DNA from: Acetobacter malorum
Lineage (GTDB): Bacteria > Pseudomonadota > Alphaproteobacteria > Acetobacterales > Acetobacteraceae
Direction: 5' to 3'
DNA length: 64,000 bases
NCBI RefSeq assembly: GCF_001580615.1
Contig: NZ_LHZC01000042.1
Span: forward strand, 1-64,000
Made by a program: the position numbers and the translations under genes. Below are positions 9,383 through 18,308 of the stretch, piece by piece. Each line of letters opens with the position of its first letter. Position 1 is the stretch's first letter. Under the pieces are notes generated by a model. That model did no database searches. It had not been told where the DNA came from and worked only from the letters and a program-made list of their open reading frames with translations.

Positions 9383-9451
9383 ACCTGTTACTCTTCCAAC
9401 TGCGCTGTAAGTTTATGAGACGGGAGAAATCACGCGCAGAGGTCGGTCACC

Positions 9452-9465
9452 ATGATTTAGATCAA
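9452..9465. promoter_or_regulatory. FNR-box-like site upstream of ompW-hemN
   Basis: ATGATTTAGATCAA matches the FNR consensus TTGAT-N4-ATCAA at nine of ten fixed positions. It lies 70-83 bases upstream of the ompW ATG, consistent with an activator site at a promoter just downstream. Binding by the adjacent FNR-type protein is inferred. Confidence 0.7.
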
Positions 9466-9574
9466 ACCCACACCATGATGGGTCGAAGAGTGTGTTATTT
9501 AAACCACAGCGCACAACACAACTCTGATATTCGTTTAAAACATCCTTGCGGGTAGAGATTTTCGAGAGCTGTCG

Positions 9575-9588
9575 TTGATTTATATCAA
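9575..9588. promoter_or_regulatory. Perfect FNR box upstream of the FNR-type gene
   Basis: TTGATTTATATCAA fits TTGAT-N4-ATCAA perfectly, and the palindrome extends one base further on each side. It lies about 100 to 140 bases upstream of the two possible starts of the regulator gene. Autoregulation is the natural reading, although it could also affect the divergent ompW. Confidence 0.82.
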
Positions 9589-9683
9589 CAATAACCTAAT
9601 ATTTACGAAAGATTTCCCTGACACAGGCTTTTCCGGATCCTCCTCGCATCCGCAAGAGTCGGCTTTGCCGGACCCATACCTTC

Positions 9684-10463
9684 ATGCCGCCTGCTCCCCA
9701 TTCACGGACACAGTCCATGCCTCTCAGGCGCAGGTTTACGCCTGAAGCCAGGACTGACGTGCATCGTTGTCTTGTCTGTGAAATTCGGGAACACAGCGTG
9801 TGCAACGGTATTGATGACACCGAGCTGGCCATTCTCGCACAAGCCTCAAAACGGCTGACACTGCCGCCCGGCACAGCGATGATTGAAGAAGGCACCCCCG
9901 CACTGTCCTTCTTCAACGTGACATCCGGGACAGTTAAACTCTTCAAATCCCTTCCGGATGGCCGCCGCCAGATTACAGGTTTTGCAGATGTCGGGCACTT
10001 TCTCGGTCTGACCACAGCCAAGACCTATTCCTTTGGGGCGGAGACAGTGGATACCGTGCAGGTCTGCCGTTTTCTGCGCCCTCAGCTGGAAACCTTGCTG
10101 ACGGATTACCCGCAGTTTGAACGCCGACTGCTGGATGAAGTAACGGACGAACTGGCGGAAGCACAGGAACAAATGCTCCTGCTGGGCCGCAAGACAGCAC
10201 GTGAGCGCGTCGCCAGTTTTCTGTTAAACCGCATGATACCGCCGGCCCCTGCCGGACAGGGCAAGACCGAAGGCTGTCTGGTCTCTCTCCCCATGACGCG
10301 GGTCGATATTGCGGATTATCTGGGCCTGACCATTGAAACCGTGAGCCGCACCATAAGCGCCCTCCGGCGCGAGCAGACCATTACCGGCACCGATAATCAC
10401 GGGATCCGGGTTCTCTCCGTCACCCGCCTGCGGGACCTCGCCTCAGGGCAGGATAGTCGCTAA
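9684..10463 (+). CDS. FNR/FnrN-type oxygen-sensing Crp-family regulator
   Basis: This Crp/Fnr-family regulator probably senses oxygen through a 4Fe-4S cluster. Cys29, Cys32 and Cys40 form C-x2-C-x7-C, the spacing of rhizobial FnrN proteins, and Cys128 is the expected central ligand. A cyclic-nucleotide-like beta-roll spans about 45-150. A C-terminal winged helix carries E218-x2-S221-R222 in IETVSRT, the FNR-type recognition residues that read TTGAT. Two matching boxes lie upstream. The start is uncertain: ATG 9684 or ATG 9717, both with weak ribosome binding sites. Its 3' end overlaps the convergent efflux gene by 21 bases. Confidence 0.9.
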   Translation: MPPAPHSRTQSMPLRRRFTPEARTDVHRCLVCEIREHSVCNGIDDTELAILAQASKRLTLPPGTAMIEEGTPALSFFNVTSGTVKLFKSLPDGRRQITGFADVGHFLGLTTAKTYSFGAETVDTVQVCRFLRPQLETLLTDYPQFERRLLDEVTDELAEAQEQMLLLGRKTARERVASFLLNRMIPPAPAGQGKTEGCLVSLPMTRVDIADYLGLTIETVSRTISALRREQTITGTDNHGIRVLSVTRLRDLASGQDSR

Positions 10464-11981
10464 CCCTTTATCCGGATGCCAGGACGGCGTGCGCGGCGCG
10501 TCTGGCTCCTTGCTGTTCCACCAGCCACCACCCAAAGCCTGAAATAGCGCAACCGTATCCGACAATCTGTCCGCTCTGGCCTGTGCCAGAGCCAGCTGGG
10601 CCTGAAGCTGGGTCTGCTGCGCCTGAAGCATCGCGACCTCACTCACATCTCCCAGCCGATACTGCGCCTGCGCAATATGCCAGCTCTCTGCGGCTGCGGT
10701 TGCAGCGGAGGCATTAGCGCCTAAGGCCGTAGCATCGGAGCGGATAGCAGTGAGCGTATCCGCCACATCCTGCAAAGCCGCGATAATGGTTGTGCGATAA
10801 TCTGCTGCCGCCTGATCATACTGTGCGCGGGCCGCATGCTCCTGATGCCGCAGCAGACCGCCATCAAACAGCGGCTGGGTAATCATGGCAGCAATTTCCC
10901 ACTGCCCGAATCCCGGAGAGGCCATCTGCGCGATGGACGCCGCAGCAAAACCCGGCGTTGCCCCAAGCTGCACATTGGGCAGACGGTTTGCGACTGCGAC
11001 GCCAACCTGCGCACAGGCGGCATGCCAGTTGGCCTGTGCCGTGCGGATATCCGGGCGCTGCTCAATCAGGCGCGCAGGCAGGCTGACCGGCAAATCAACC
11101 GGCAGGCTCAGACTCTCCAGCGTGAAGCTCGGCTCCGGCGCATCGGGCGCATCCCCCACCAGAGCCGCAATAAGGTGCTTTTGCTGCTCCAGTTGCTTTT
11201 GCAAGGGGGCCAGAGTGGCTTCGTTTTGCGCCAGAGAGGCACGCTGCATGGCTACATCATTGCGGGAAAACTGCCCGACCTGTTCCTGCCGTTCGGCCGA
11301 GGCCAGCAAGGTGCGCTGCAACGCTACAAGAGACTGCGTGGCCTCCAGCTGCGCATTGAGCGCTGCGTAATCAATCGCCGCCTGCACAACGGAAGAGGTG
11401 AGCGTCAGATAGACCGCTTCCAGCTGGTCTCGCTGGGCATCACGCAGGGCTTTTGCGGCTTCCACTCCACGCCGCACCCCGCCCCACAAATCCGGCACAT
11501 AGGAAATATTCAGCTGCGCCGTGTGCACGGTGTAAAGCCACGCGTTGCTGTTCGGCACTGGTGAGTATGTGCGGGAGGTCTTGTTGCGTGTCGGGTTAAA
11601 GCTGCCGGAAACAGACGGATACAGCGCGCTCTGCTGGGCCAGACGGTTTTCATTAGCGGCTGAAAGCGCGTCCCGCGCGGATTCCAGAGAGGGATTCTGG
11701 TCCAGCGCACGCCGCACCAGCCTGTCCAGATCTGGCGAATGGAACAGTGCCCACCATTGCGGCGGAATATCCTGCCCCGGGTGGAACACCTGCACCACGC
11801 TCTGCGGGCCGGCCGCGGCAGCTTCGGCTGAGCCAGCCACAGGCTGCGTGCTGCTGCCCTTCCCCGCCTGTCCATACTCGGTGGGGGCTGGCGGCGCGGG
11901 TTTTTTAAAGTCTGGCCCTACGGCGCACCCACTCAAAGCCAGAGCAGTAGCGGCCCAGAGCATCAGTTTGTTTGGCATCAT
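10443..11981 (-). CDS. RND efflux outer membrane lipoprotein, NodT family
   Basis: This is the outer-membrane channel of the tripartite efflux system encoded by the three overlapping genes here. A signal peptide ends in the lipobox ALSGC (Cys19), followed by VGPDFKKP. Two OEP repeats with long coiled-coil helices fill the 512 residues. It overlaps the RND pump gene by 4 bases (ATGA), so translation is probably coupled. It is the second NodT-type protein in the window. The other, at 382-1926, has no partner genes. Its 3' end overlaps the convergent FNR-type gene. Confidence 0.93.
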   Translation of the reverse strand: MMPNKLMLWAATALALSGCAVGPDFKKPAPPAPTEYGQAGKGSSTQPVAGSAEAAAAGPQSVVQVFHPGQDIPPQWWALFHSPDLDRLVRRALDQNPSLESARDALSAANENRLAQQSALYPSVSGSFNPTRNKTSRTYSPVPNSNAWLYTVHTAQLNISYVPDLWGGVRRGVEAAKALRDAQRDQLEAVYLTLTSSVVQAAIDYAALNAQLEATQSLVALQRTLLASAERQEQVGQFSRNDVAMQRASLAQNEATLAPLQKQLEQQKHLIAALVGDAPDAPEPSFTLESLSLPVDLPVSLPARLIEQRPDIRTAQANWHAACAQVGVAVANRLPNVQLGATPGFAAASIAQMASPGFGQWEIAAMITQPLFDGGLLRHQEHAARAQYDQAAADYRTTIIAALQDVADTLTAIRSDATALGANASAATAAAESWHIAQAQYRLGDVSEVAMLQAQQTQLQAQLALAQARADRLSDTVALFQALGGGWWNSKEPDAPRTPSWHPDKGLATILP

Positions 11982-14900
11982 GGCGCAGGCTCCCGTGCAG
12001 CTGCCCGGCGCTCACACCACGCTTCCAGCTCGTAATAGAATGTCGGCAGAATAAACAGCGTCAGAATCGTCGCGATCCCCAGACCGCCGACCACCACGGT
12101 CGCCAGACCGCGCTGCACGTCCGTACCAATGCCGGTTGCCATAGCGGCGGGCAGCATGCCCATGCTGGCGACGGTGGCTGTCATCAACACAGGGCGAAAG
12201 CGTTCCCCCGCCCCTTCCAGCACGGCATCATACAACGGCACACCCTGTGACCGATGCCGGTTGATGTTGGAAATCATGATGATCCCGTTCTGCACCGCCA
12301 CACCAAACAGCGCGATAAAACCAACGGCGGTCGCCACATTCAGGGTTTCCCCCCGGACCTGCAGCGCGACCAAACCACCCAGCAGGGCCAGCGGCACCAC
12401 AGCCAGAATCAGCACGGCCTGCCGCAGAACGCGGAATTCCGCAAACAGCAGAACCAGCATGACAATCAGCATGATACCCAGCGCCACACTCAGGCGCGCC
12501 TGTGCGCGTTGCTGCTGCTCAAACGCGCCAGCCCATTGCAGACGATACCGGCTGGTATCGAAATGCACCTGTTCGGCAATTTTCTTCTGCGCTTCCGCCA
12601 TATAGTCGGACAGGGGCCGCTTGCCGTTATCCACCCGCAGCGTGATCTGCCGTTCCGTCATTTCATGCGAGATTGTGCCTTCACCCGTTTTCAGGCTGAT
12701 TTGGGCAACCATCTCAAGCGGGATTTGCGCGCCATTGGCCGCCGTCAGCGGGAGATGCGCCAGAGAGCGCAAATTGCTGACCGTGGCCGGGGGCACGCGT
12801 ACCGTCATATTGTAGGTACGGTCTGCAATATAGATCTGGGACACCGGGCCATCGCCAATGGCGTTGCCCACCACGGCCATGATGTCCGCCACGGAAATAC
12901 CGTAACGGGCTGCCGCGGGCCGATCCGCCACAATGTTGAGTTCCGGAATTTCCGGCTCCTGAAAAACAGACGCTTCGGTCGTGCCCTTCACGGTTTTCAG
13001 AACATCGACAATCTGGTTACCAATCCGCCGGATTTCCCGTGCATCATTGCCATAAACGCGCAGGACCAGCGCGGAATGTGCGCCGCCGACCTGATCGTTC
13101 ATGCCATCGGCAATTGGCTGGCTGATGCCAAAATCAATACCCGGAATTTTCGCCAGACGCTCATGCAGTTTGGCGACAAACTGGGCCTTTGTCTCACCAT
13201 GCGGCCAGGTGTTGTACGGCTTGAGGCCTACTGGCACTTCGATGTGTGACGGCGTCCACGGGTCCGTGCCGGAATCATTCCGGCCTAACTGGGTTACGGC
13301 GTAAGAGGTTTCCGGAAACGTATAGATGGCGTGGCGCACTTCATCCGCCATGGCCCCGGCTTTCTCCAGTGAGAGGCCGGAGGGCAGCTGAACCTGGAGC
13401 CACAACGCGCCCTCATCCATTTCCGGCAGGAACTCACGCCCGGTATGCATGCCCAGCACGACCACCAGCACAAAAGCAATCACGGCACCAATATAGGCCA
13501 GAAGCGGACGGCGCATGGCATGGGCCAGACCGTCATGGTACAGGTGGTGCAGCTTTTCCAGCGGCTTGTTATGGAAAATCTTGTGCGGCTTACGCATGGC
13601 CAGAAAGGCAAGCGATGGCGTGAGCACAATAGCGCTGAGCAGCGCACCCAGCAGTGCAAAACTGACGGTAAAGGCCATAGGCCGGAACAGCCGCCCCTCT
13701 GCGCCTTCAAACGCAAAAAGCGGGCTGTAGGCGACAATAATCACTAGCGTGGAAAACACGATCGCCCGGCCGACATGTTTTGTCAGCCCTTCCACATCCT
13801 CCAGAGACATGGTGCGGCCCGGTTCCGCTTCCCGCAGGCGCAGGATGGATTCCGTCACCACAATCGCGCCGTCCACGATCACCCCGAAGTCAATCGCCCC
13901 GAGGGAGAACAGGTTGGCCGGCATACCGAGCAGACTCATGATGAGAAAGACCGTCGCCAGCGCCAGCGGAATGGTTACCGCCGCCACCAGCGCACTGCGC
14001 GGGCTGCCAAGGAAGAGGATGAGGATGACAAAAACCAGCCCCACCCCTTCCAGCACCGTGTGGGTAACTTTCTCCGTGGTGGCATTCACCAGATTGTCAC
14101 GGTCAATATAGGGCACAATCCGCACACCCTGCGGTTCCAGCTGCTTTTGCAGTTGCGCCACGCGGGCATGCAGCAGGTTCAGCACCTTCGAGGCGTTCTC
14201 GCCCGAGACCATGCTGACAATGCCCTCAATGGTATCCGGGTTTCCGTTTTTCCCCAGAATCCCTTCCCGCACCTGATGCCCAAGCTGCATCCGTCCCAGT
14301 TCCCGCAGGAAGACCGGGGTGCCGTCATGCTGGGTTACGGGGATATCGCCCATTTCCTTCAGCGAGTGGATCATGCCCATGCCGCGCACAATGTAGGACT
14401 GCTCGCCCCGCGCCACGCGGCCACCGCCAGCATTGATGCTGCTGTTGGTAATGGCCGTCAAAACATCATTCACCCCCACGTGGAAGCGGGAGAGCGCGGC
14501 CGGGTCCAGAAGCAACTGATATTCCCGCGTAAAGCCGCCGAAGTTGTTGATGGCCGCCACGCCCTGCACTTTTGTCAGAGCCGGCACCACAATCCAGCGC
14601 TGAATTTCAGAGAGCTGCATCAGATTCTGGCGGTCTGATTCCAGCGTATAGCGGTAAATTTCACCCGATGGGCTGGTGACAGGCCCAAGGCTGGCCGTCA
14701 CCCCCGGCGGCAGCGTGACCTGCGCCAGTTGCTCCGTCACACGCTGGCGGGCGGCGTAAACATTCACGCCATCCCGAAAAATCAGATTGATGAGCGAGAG
14801 GCCAAACGTGCTGCTGGAACGGCTGTTGGCCAGCCCCGGCGTGGCCGCAAGCTGGCGCTCAAGCGGAATGGTGATCAGCTGTTCTACTTCCTCCGCAGCC

Positions 14901-15067
14901 AGCCCTGAGCTTTGGGTGGTGACCTGAACGGACACGGCCCCAAGGTCGGGATAGGCTTCAACCGGAAGATCTTTCCACGCCCAGCCGCCCCACAGAGCCA
15001 GCACAGCCATCGCCACAAAAACAATACGGCGCTCCCGCAGGCAGGCCGCAATAATCCGCTCAATCAT
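11978..15067 (-). CDS. Heavy-metal-type RND efflux pump (CzcA/CusA family)
   Basis: This 1029-residue inner-membrane proton-driven pump has the RND layout of 12 membrane segments and two large periplasmic loops. TM4 reads DFGVIVDGAIVVTES near residues 393-407, so Asp393, Asp399 and Glu406 match the proton-relay acids of CzcA. This places it with heavy-metal (HME) rather than drug (HAE) pumps. The usual VEN ending is TES here. Divalent cations such as Zn, Co, Cd or Ni are likely substrates, but the metal cannot be fixed from sequence. It overlaps the adaptor gene by 8 bases and the channel gene by 4. Confidence 0.9.
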   Translation of the reverse strand: MIERIIAACLRERRIVFVAMAVLALWGGWAWKDLPVEAYPDLGAVSVQVTTQSSGLAAEEVEQLITIPLERQLAATPGLANSRSSSTFGLSLINLIFRDGVNVYAARQRVTEQLAQVTLPPGVTASLGPVTSPSGEIYRYTLESDRQNLMQLSEIQRWIVVPALTKVQGVAAINNFGGFTREYQLLLDPAALSRFHVGVNDVLTAITNSSINAGGGRVARGEQSYIVRGMGMIHSLKEMGDIPVTQHDGTPVFLRELGRMQLGHQVREGILGKNGNPDTIEGIVSMVSGENASKVLNLLHARVAQLQKQLEPQGVRIVPYIDRDNLVNATTEKVTHTVLEGVGLVFVILILFLGSPRSALVAAVTIPLALATVFLIMSLLGMPANLFSLGAIDFGVIVDGAIVVTESILRLREAEPGRTMSLEDVEGLTKHVGRAIVFSTLVIIVAYSPLFAFEGAEGRLFRPMAFTVSFALLGALLSAIVLTPSLAFLAMRKPHKIFHNKPLEKLHHLYHDGLAHAMRRPLLAYIGAVIAFVLVVVLGMHTGREFLPEMDEGALWLQVQLPSGLSLEKAGAMADEVRHAIYTFPETSYAVTQLGRNDSGTDPWTPSHIEVPVGLKPYNTWPHGETKAQFVAKLHERLAKIPGIDFGISQPIADGMNDQVGGAHSALVLRVYGNDAREIRRIGNQIVDVLKTVKGTTEASVFQEPEIPELNIVADRPAAARYGISVADIMAVVGNAIGDGPVSQIYIADRTYNMTVRVPPATVSNLRSLAHLPLTAANGAQIPLEMVAQISLKTGEGTISHEMTERQITLRVDNGKRPLSDYMAEAQKKIAEQVHFDTSRYRLQWAGAFEQQQRAQARLSVALGIMLIVMLVLLFAEFRVLRQAVLILAVVPLALLGGLVALQVRGETLNVATAVGFIALFGVAVQNGIIMISNINRHRSQGVPLYDAVLEGAGERFRPVLMTATVASMGMLPAAMATGIGTDVQRGLATVVVGGLGIATILTLFILPTFYYELEAWCERRAAAREPAP

Positions 15068-16202
15068 CGTTCAGCAAAACCCCACCGCGCGTCACGATGC
15101 GGTCTCCGGCACTCAGGCCGCTCAGAACCCGTGTGTCTTCACCTTCGTCGTAGGAAATGCCGACCTTGCGCCGCTTGAACGTCCAGGGCGCGGTTTCCAC
15201 AAACACGGTCACGTTGTCATTATTCATCAGCAGGGCCGACTGCGGCACCATCAGGCCCGGTGGCTGCTTGAGCTGAATATTAACCGTTGCGAACATGTTG
15301 GGATGCAAATCTTCATCCGGGTTGGGCAGTGGGATCATGGCACGCAGGCGCCGGGTTTCTGGCCGCAAATCCGGCTCCACCGTGGCGATTTCCCCATACA
15401 GCACGACCCCGTCCCGCGCGGGCAGCGTGAGGGAAACGGACTGGCCGATATGGATCTGGTCCACATCGGCTTCCGGCACATCCGCTACGGCCCAGATTTC
15501 TGAGAGGTCTTCCACGCTCAGCAAGGGGGCCGTAATGTCGGTCACGTTCTGGCCGGGAGCCATGCTGACAGCAGACACCACCCCATCCACCGGGGAGCGC
15601 AGGATCAGTTTGCCGCCTGCCACCGCGTTATCATCAAACGAGGCCAGACGATCCTGCGCGCGGCGTTCCTCCGCCTGTGCCTGCACCAACGCAGCACGGG
15701 CGGCCTCAACATCCCGCGTCGCAGCACCACCGGCCTGCTTGACCTGCTGGGCGCGCGCCATCGCAGCCTGCGCCATCACCAGCCCGGCGCGTGCTTTTTC
15801 TTCATCCGTAGTGGCTTGCGCCGTATCCCCGGCAAGCAGCGTCGCCAGTGGCTGCCCGTGCTTTACATGCTGACCCGGCACGACATTCAACGCCATGATG
15901 CGCCCGGTGACGGGTGCCAGAATGGGCACCTGCCGGGCAGGTTCCGTTACAATGGCACCGGGGACAGACAGGGTATCCTTCGGGACAACAACCTGTACGG
16001 CCTCAACCTCCAGCCGCTTCCGCAGGGGCGAGCCCTCCGGCACGGTCCGGCTGCCATCCTGCCCTACGATAAGCGGTGTTTTCTCCGCCCATGCCGGGGC
16101 ATTTGCCAGACACAGGACAGCACAAAGAAGGCCAAACACGCCACGACCCGCACGCAGTTGCGTGGCAAACACCCGTCCGGCTCGCATCACGCAACCCTGC
16201 AC
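15060..16202 (-). CDS. RND efflux periplasmic adaptor subunit (CzcB/CusB-like)
   Basis: The membrane-fusion protein joins the inner-membrane pump to the outer-membrane channel. The 380-residue protein has a signal region ending LANAPAWA, then a barrel-sandwich (lipoyl-like) half PVTGRIMALNVVPGQHVKHG, an alpha-helical hairpin (about 125-190), the second barrel half and a beta-barrel domain. No His-rich metal-binding N-terminal extension is visible. It is the first gene of the efflux operon. The start may be ATG 16187 (six residues in) rather than 16202. Confidence 0.92.
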   Translation of the reverse strand: MQGCVMRAGRVFATQLRAGRGVFGLLCAVLCLANAPAWAEKTPLIVGQDGSRTVPEGSPLRKRLEVEAVQVVVPKDTLSVPGAIVTEPARQVPILAPVTGRIMALNVVPGQHVKHGQPLATLLAGDTAQATTDEEKARAGLVMAQAAMARAQQVKQAGGAATRDVEAARAALVQAQAEERRAQDRLASFDDNAVAGGKLILRSPVDGVVSAVSMAPGQNVTDITAPLLSVEDLSEIWAVADVPEADVDQIHIGQSVSLTLPARDGVVLYGEIATVEPDLRPETRRLRAMIPLPNPDEDLHPNMFATVNIQLKQPPGLMVPQSALLMNNDNVTVFVETAPWTFKRRKVGISYDEGEDTRVLSGLSAGDRIVTRGGVLLNDD

Positions 16203-16545
16203 GGCAGATCAGAAAAATGAGTGAGTGTCATCGGGCGGATCGCTCCCACTTTATGAATTACGCAGGAGATACCCGCTCAGGACCTAAGCAAACAAGCCCC
16301 GAGGCTGGAGCATAGCTTCATTGCATTTGACGCATTAAGCTGATCTCGCTGAAAATTTCATCCATAAATATCAAATGTAATTAAAATTTTACCCTGTTTA
16401 CTGAGCTTCAAAGGTCGTCCACGGCCAGTTTTTACACTTTTAAGAAATAATACCAGCCTGACGACATAAAAAACGCTGGCCCTTTGCAGAGCCAGCGTTT
16501 TGCGAGACCGAACTTTATGCCCGGTTTTAGACCATGACCATTGTC
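16203..16545. other. Intergenic region upstream of the metal efflux operon
   Basis: About 340 bases between the divergently placed efflux operon promoter and the end of the protease gene. The stretch 16320-16470 is AT-rich and probably holds the efflux promoter. I cannot define an operator, and no metal-responsive regulator gene is adjacent. The terminator of the protease gene lies at 16470-16501. Confidence 0.5.
16470..16501 (-). terminator. Terminator after the DegP-type protease gene
   Basis: AAAACGCTGGC and GCCAGCGTTTT are perfect 11-base arms around a 10-base loop. In the minus direction the stem is followed by a T run, which gives a typical rho-independent terminator 45 bases past the protease stop. 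Confidence 0.85.
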
Positions 16546-18129
16546 TTACTGGTCGTCGTCATCCCCACCGTTAGAAGAAGATGAGTCAGAGCCATCTCCC
16601 GTGCCATCCGGGGAAATGGCGATGAACAGAGACTGCCCATCCCGCAGCACACGGAGAAGAACCGGCTTTTTAGCCGCCAGCGCCCCACGCACAGCCGTAA
16701 CTGCGGCCCGAGGGGAATCGACGGTCTGGTTGCTGACGGACTGGATCACATCACCGGGGCGAATACCGGCCTGATCCGCCGGGGAACCGGGCTGCACATC
16801 ATTCACCACCACGCCATGCACATCACTGCCCAAACCAAGCTGGCGACGGATATCGCCACTCAGCGGCGTGAGGGACACACCCAGATGCTGGCCGGAGGAC
16901 GCGGTGCCCTCAATGCCACCATCGTTGGAGGCTTTGGCGAGGTTGCCGATCTTGACCGTCAGCGTCTGCGGTTTCCCGCCACGCAGGTAGCCAATTTTAG
17001 CGTCTGTGCCCGGAGCAACGGAAGCAACACGCACTGCCAGATCATGCGGAGAGGCGACTTTCTGACCATTGAAATCGGTCACAACGTCTTCCGCCTTCAG
17101 GCCAGCCTTTTCTGCCGGGCTGTCCGGGCTGGTGCTGGCCACCAGCGCACCGGCAGGCGGCGCGCCGGGAGCTGGCGTCGGCATGTTCAGAGCTTTTGCC
17201 ATAGCCGGGGAAATGACCTGAGCATTCACGCCCAGATACCCACGGACCACGTGGCCGGTCTTGCGCAGCTGGTCTGTCACGCTGCGCACGGTGTCAGACG
17301 GAATAGCAAAGCCGATACCAATGGACCCACCACCGGAGGGAGAGAGAATGGCGGTATTAACGCCCACCACTTTGCCATCCTGCGTGAACAGCGGGCCACC
17401 GGAGTTACCGCGATTGATCGGCGCATCAATCTGAATGAAGTTGTCGTACGGCCCTTCGTTAATGTCACGCCCACGGGCGGACACGATCCCGGCGGTGACG
17501 GTACCACCCAGACCATATGGGTTGCCTACGGCGACAACCCATTCACCGGGCTGCACATCGTCAGATTCGCCCAGTTCAATAAAGGGCAGCTTCTGAGTAG
17601 ACGTGACTTTCAGAAGGGCCAGATCCGTCTTGCCATCACGGCCAATAATCTTGGCGGGCAGCGTGGTGCCATCATCCAGCGTGACGGTGACCTTGGTAGC
17701 CCCTTTCACCACATGGTTGTTGGTCACCACATACCCATCGGCAGAGATCAGAAAGCCAGACCCGCGGGCTTCAATCTGCTGGCGGGACTGCTGGGGCGCC
17801 ATCTGGAACGGGAAGGGAAAAGGAAAGGGCATGCCGCCCATACCGCCCATTCCCCCCATGCCGCCGCCTTCACCCTCAACAGCATCAGCCTTGATCATGG
17901 AGGTAATGGAAACAACGGCAGGTTTGACCTGTTTGACCAGATTCACAAAGTTTGGAAGCGTCTGGACAGGGCTGCTCGGCTTGATGGCTCCGGCATCCTC
18001 AGCATAGGCAGCGTGGAGGCCAACCGGCCCTGTGCCCATCGTCCCTACAAAGGCTGCACCAGCCAGAAGGGCCAGAAGTGTCTTGCGGCTAGTCCGCCCG
18101 AAAAACTTGGATACAGATTTTTCCGACAT
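16546..18129 (-). CDS. DegP/HtrA-type periplasmic serine protease (Do family)
   Basis: Do-family proteases degrade or refold damaged envelope proteins. The 527-residue protein has a signal sequence and the trypsin-like triad His139 (TNNHVV), Asp169 (KTDLALL) and Ser243 (GNSGGP). Two PDZ domains follow, each with a carboxylate-binding loop. Between the signal and protease domain there is an odd low-complexity run of Gly-Gly-Met repeats followed by Pro-Phe repeats (about residues 88-108). The C-terminus is Ser/Asp-rich and acidic. I choose ATG 18129 over the GTG one codon upstream. A terminator follows. Confidence 0.93.
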   Translation of the reverse strand: MSEKSVSKFFGRTSRKTLLALLAGAAFVGTMGTGPVGLHAAYAEDAGAIKPSSPVQTLPNFVNLVKQVKPAVVSITSMIKADAVEGEGGGMGGMGGMGGMPFPFPFPFQMAPQQSRQQIEARGSGFLISADGYVVTNNHVVKGATKVTVTLDDGTTLPAKIIGRDGKTDLALLKVTSTQKLPFIELGESDDVQPGEWVVAVGNPYGLGGTVTAGIVSARGRDINEGPYDNFIQIDAPINRGNSGGPLFTQDGKVVGVNTAILSPSGGGSIGIGFAIPSDTVRSVTDQLRKTGHVVRGYLGVNAQVISPAMAKALNMPTPAPGAPPAGALVASTSPDSPAEKAGLKAEDVVTDFNGQKVASPHDLAVRVASVAPGTDAKIGYLRGGKPQTLTVKIGNLAKASNDGGIEGTASSGQHLGVSLTPLSGDIRRQLGLGSDVHGVVVNDVQPGSPADQAGIRPGDVIQSVSNQTVDSPRAAVTAVRGALAAKKPVLLRVLRDGQSLFIAISPDGTGDGSDSSSSNGGDDDDQ

Positions 18130-18308
18130 CACGATTCCGACTGTTCCCTTAAACTCTTGCCAACAGGGTCAATCCCCGCCGGGGCGCATGATTCAGACCA
18201 TCAGGCCAGATATCATACGCTTCTGCGGTTAACATGGTTCCTTGATAACAAAAACAAAAGGTCGCCCGGCAGGAACATCCTCACTTATTCATACTCTTGT
18301 AACAGGCA

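Larger units (their letters stand above)
9383..9683. other. Divergent intergenic region ompW / FNR-type regulator
   Basis: About 300 bases without a gene, more AT-rich than the flanks. It holds two FNR-box-like sequences (9452-9465 and 9575-9588), one toward each divergent gene, and must contain both promoters. Confidence 0.7.

Noticed and set aside
12254-13249. Plus-strand frame of 331 codons
   Set aside because: It is antisense to the RND pump gene, with His/Arg/Gln-rich composition typical of shadow frames.
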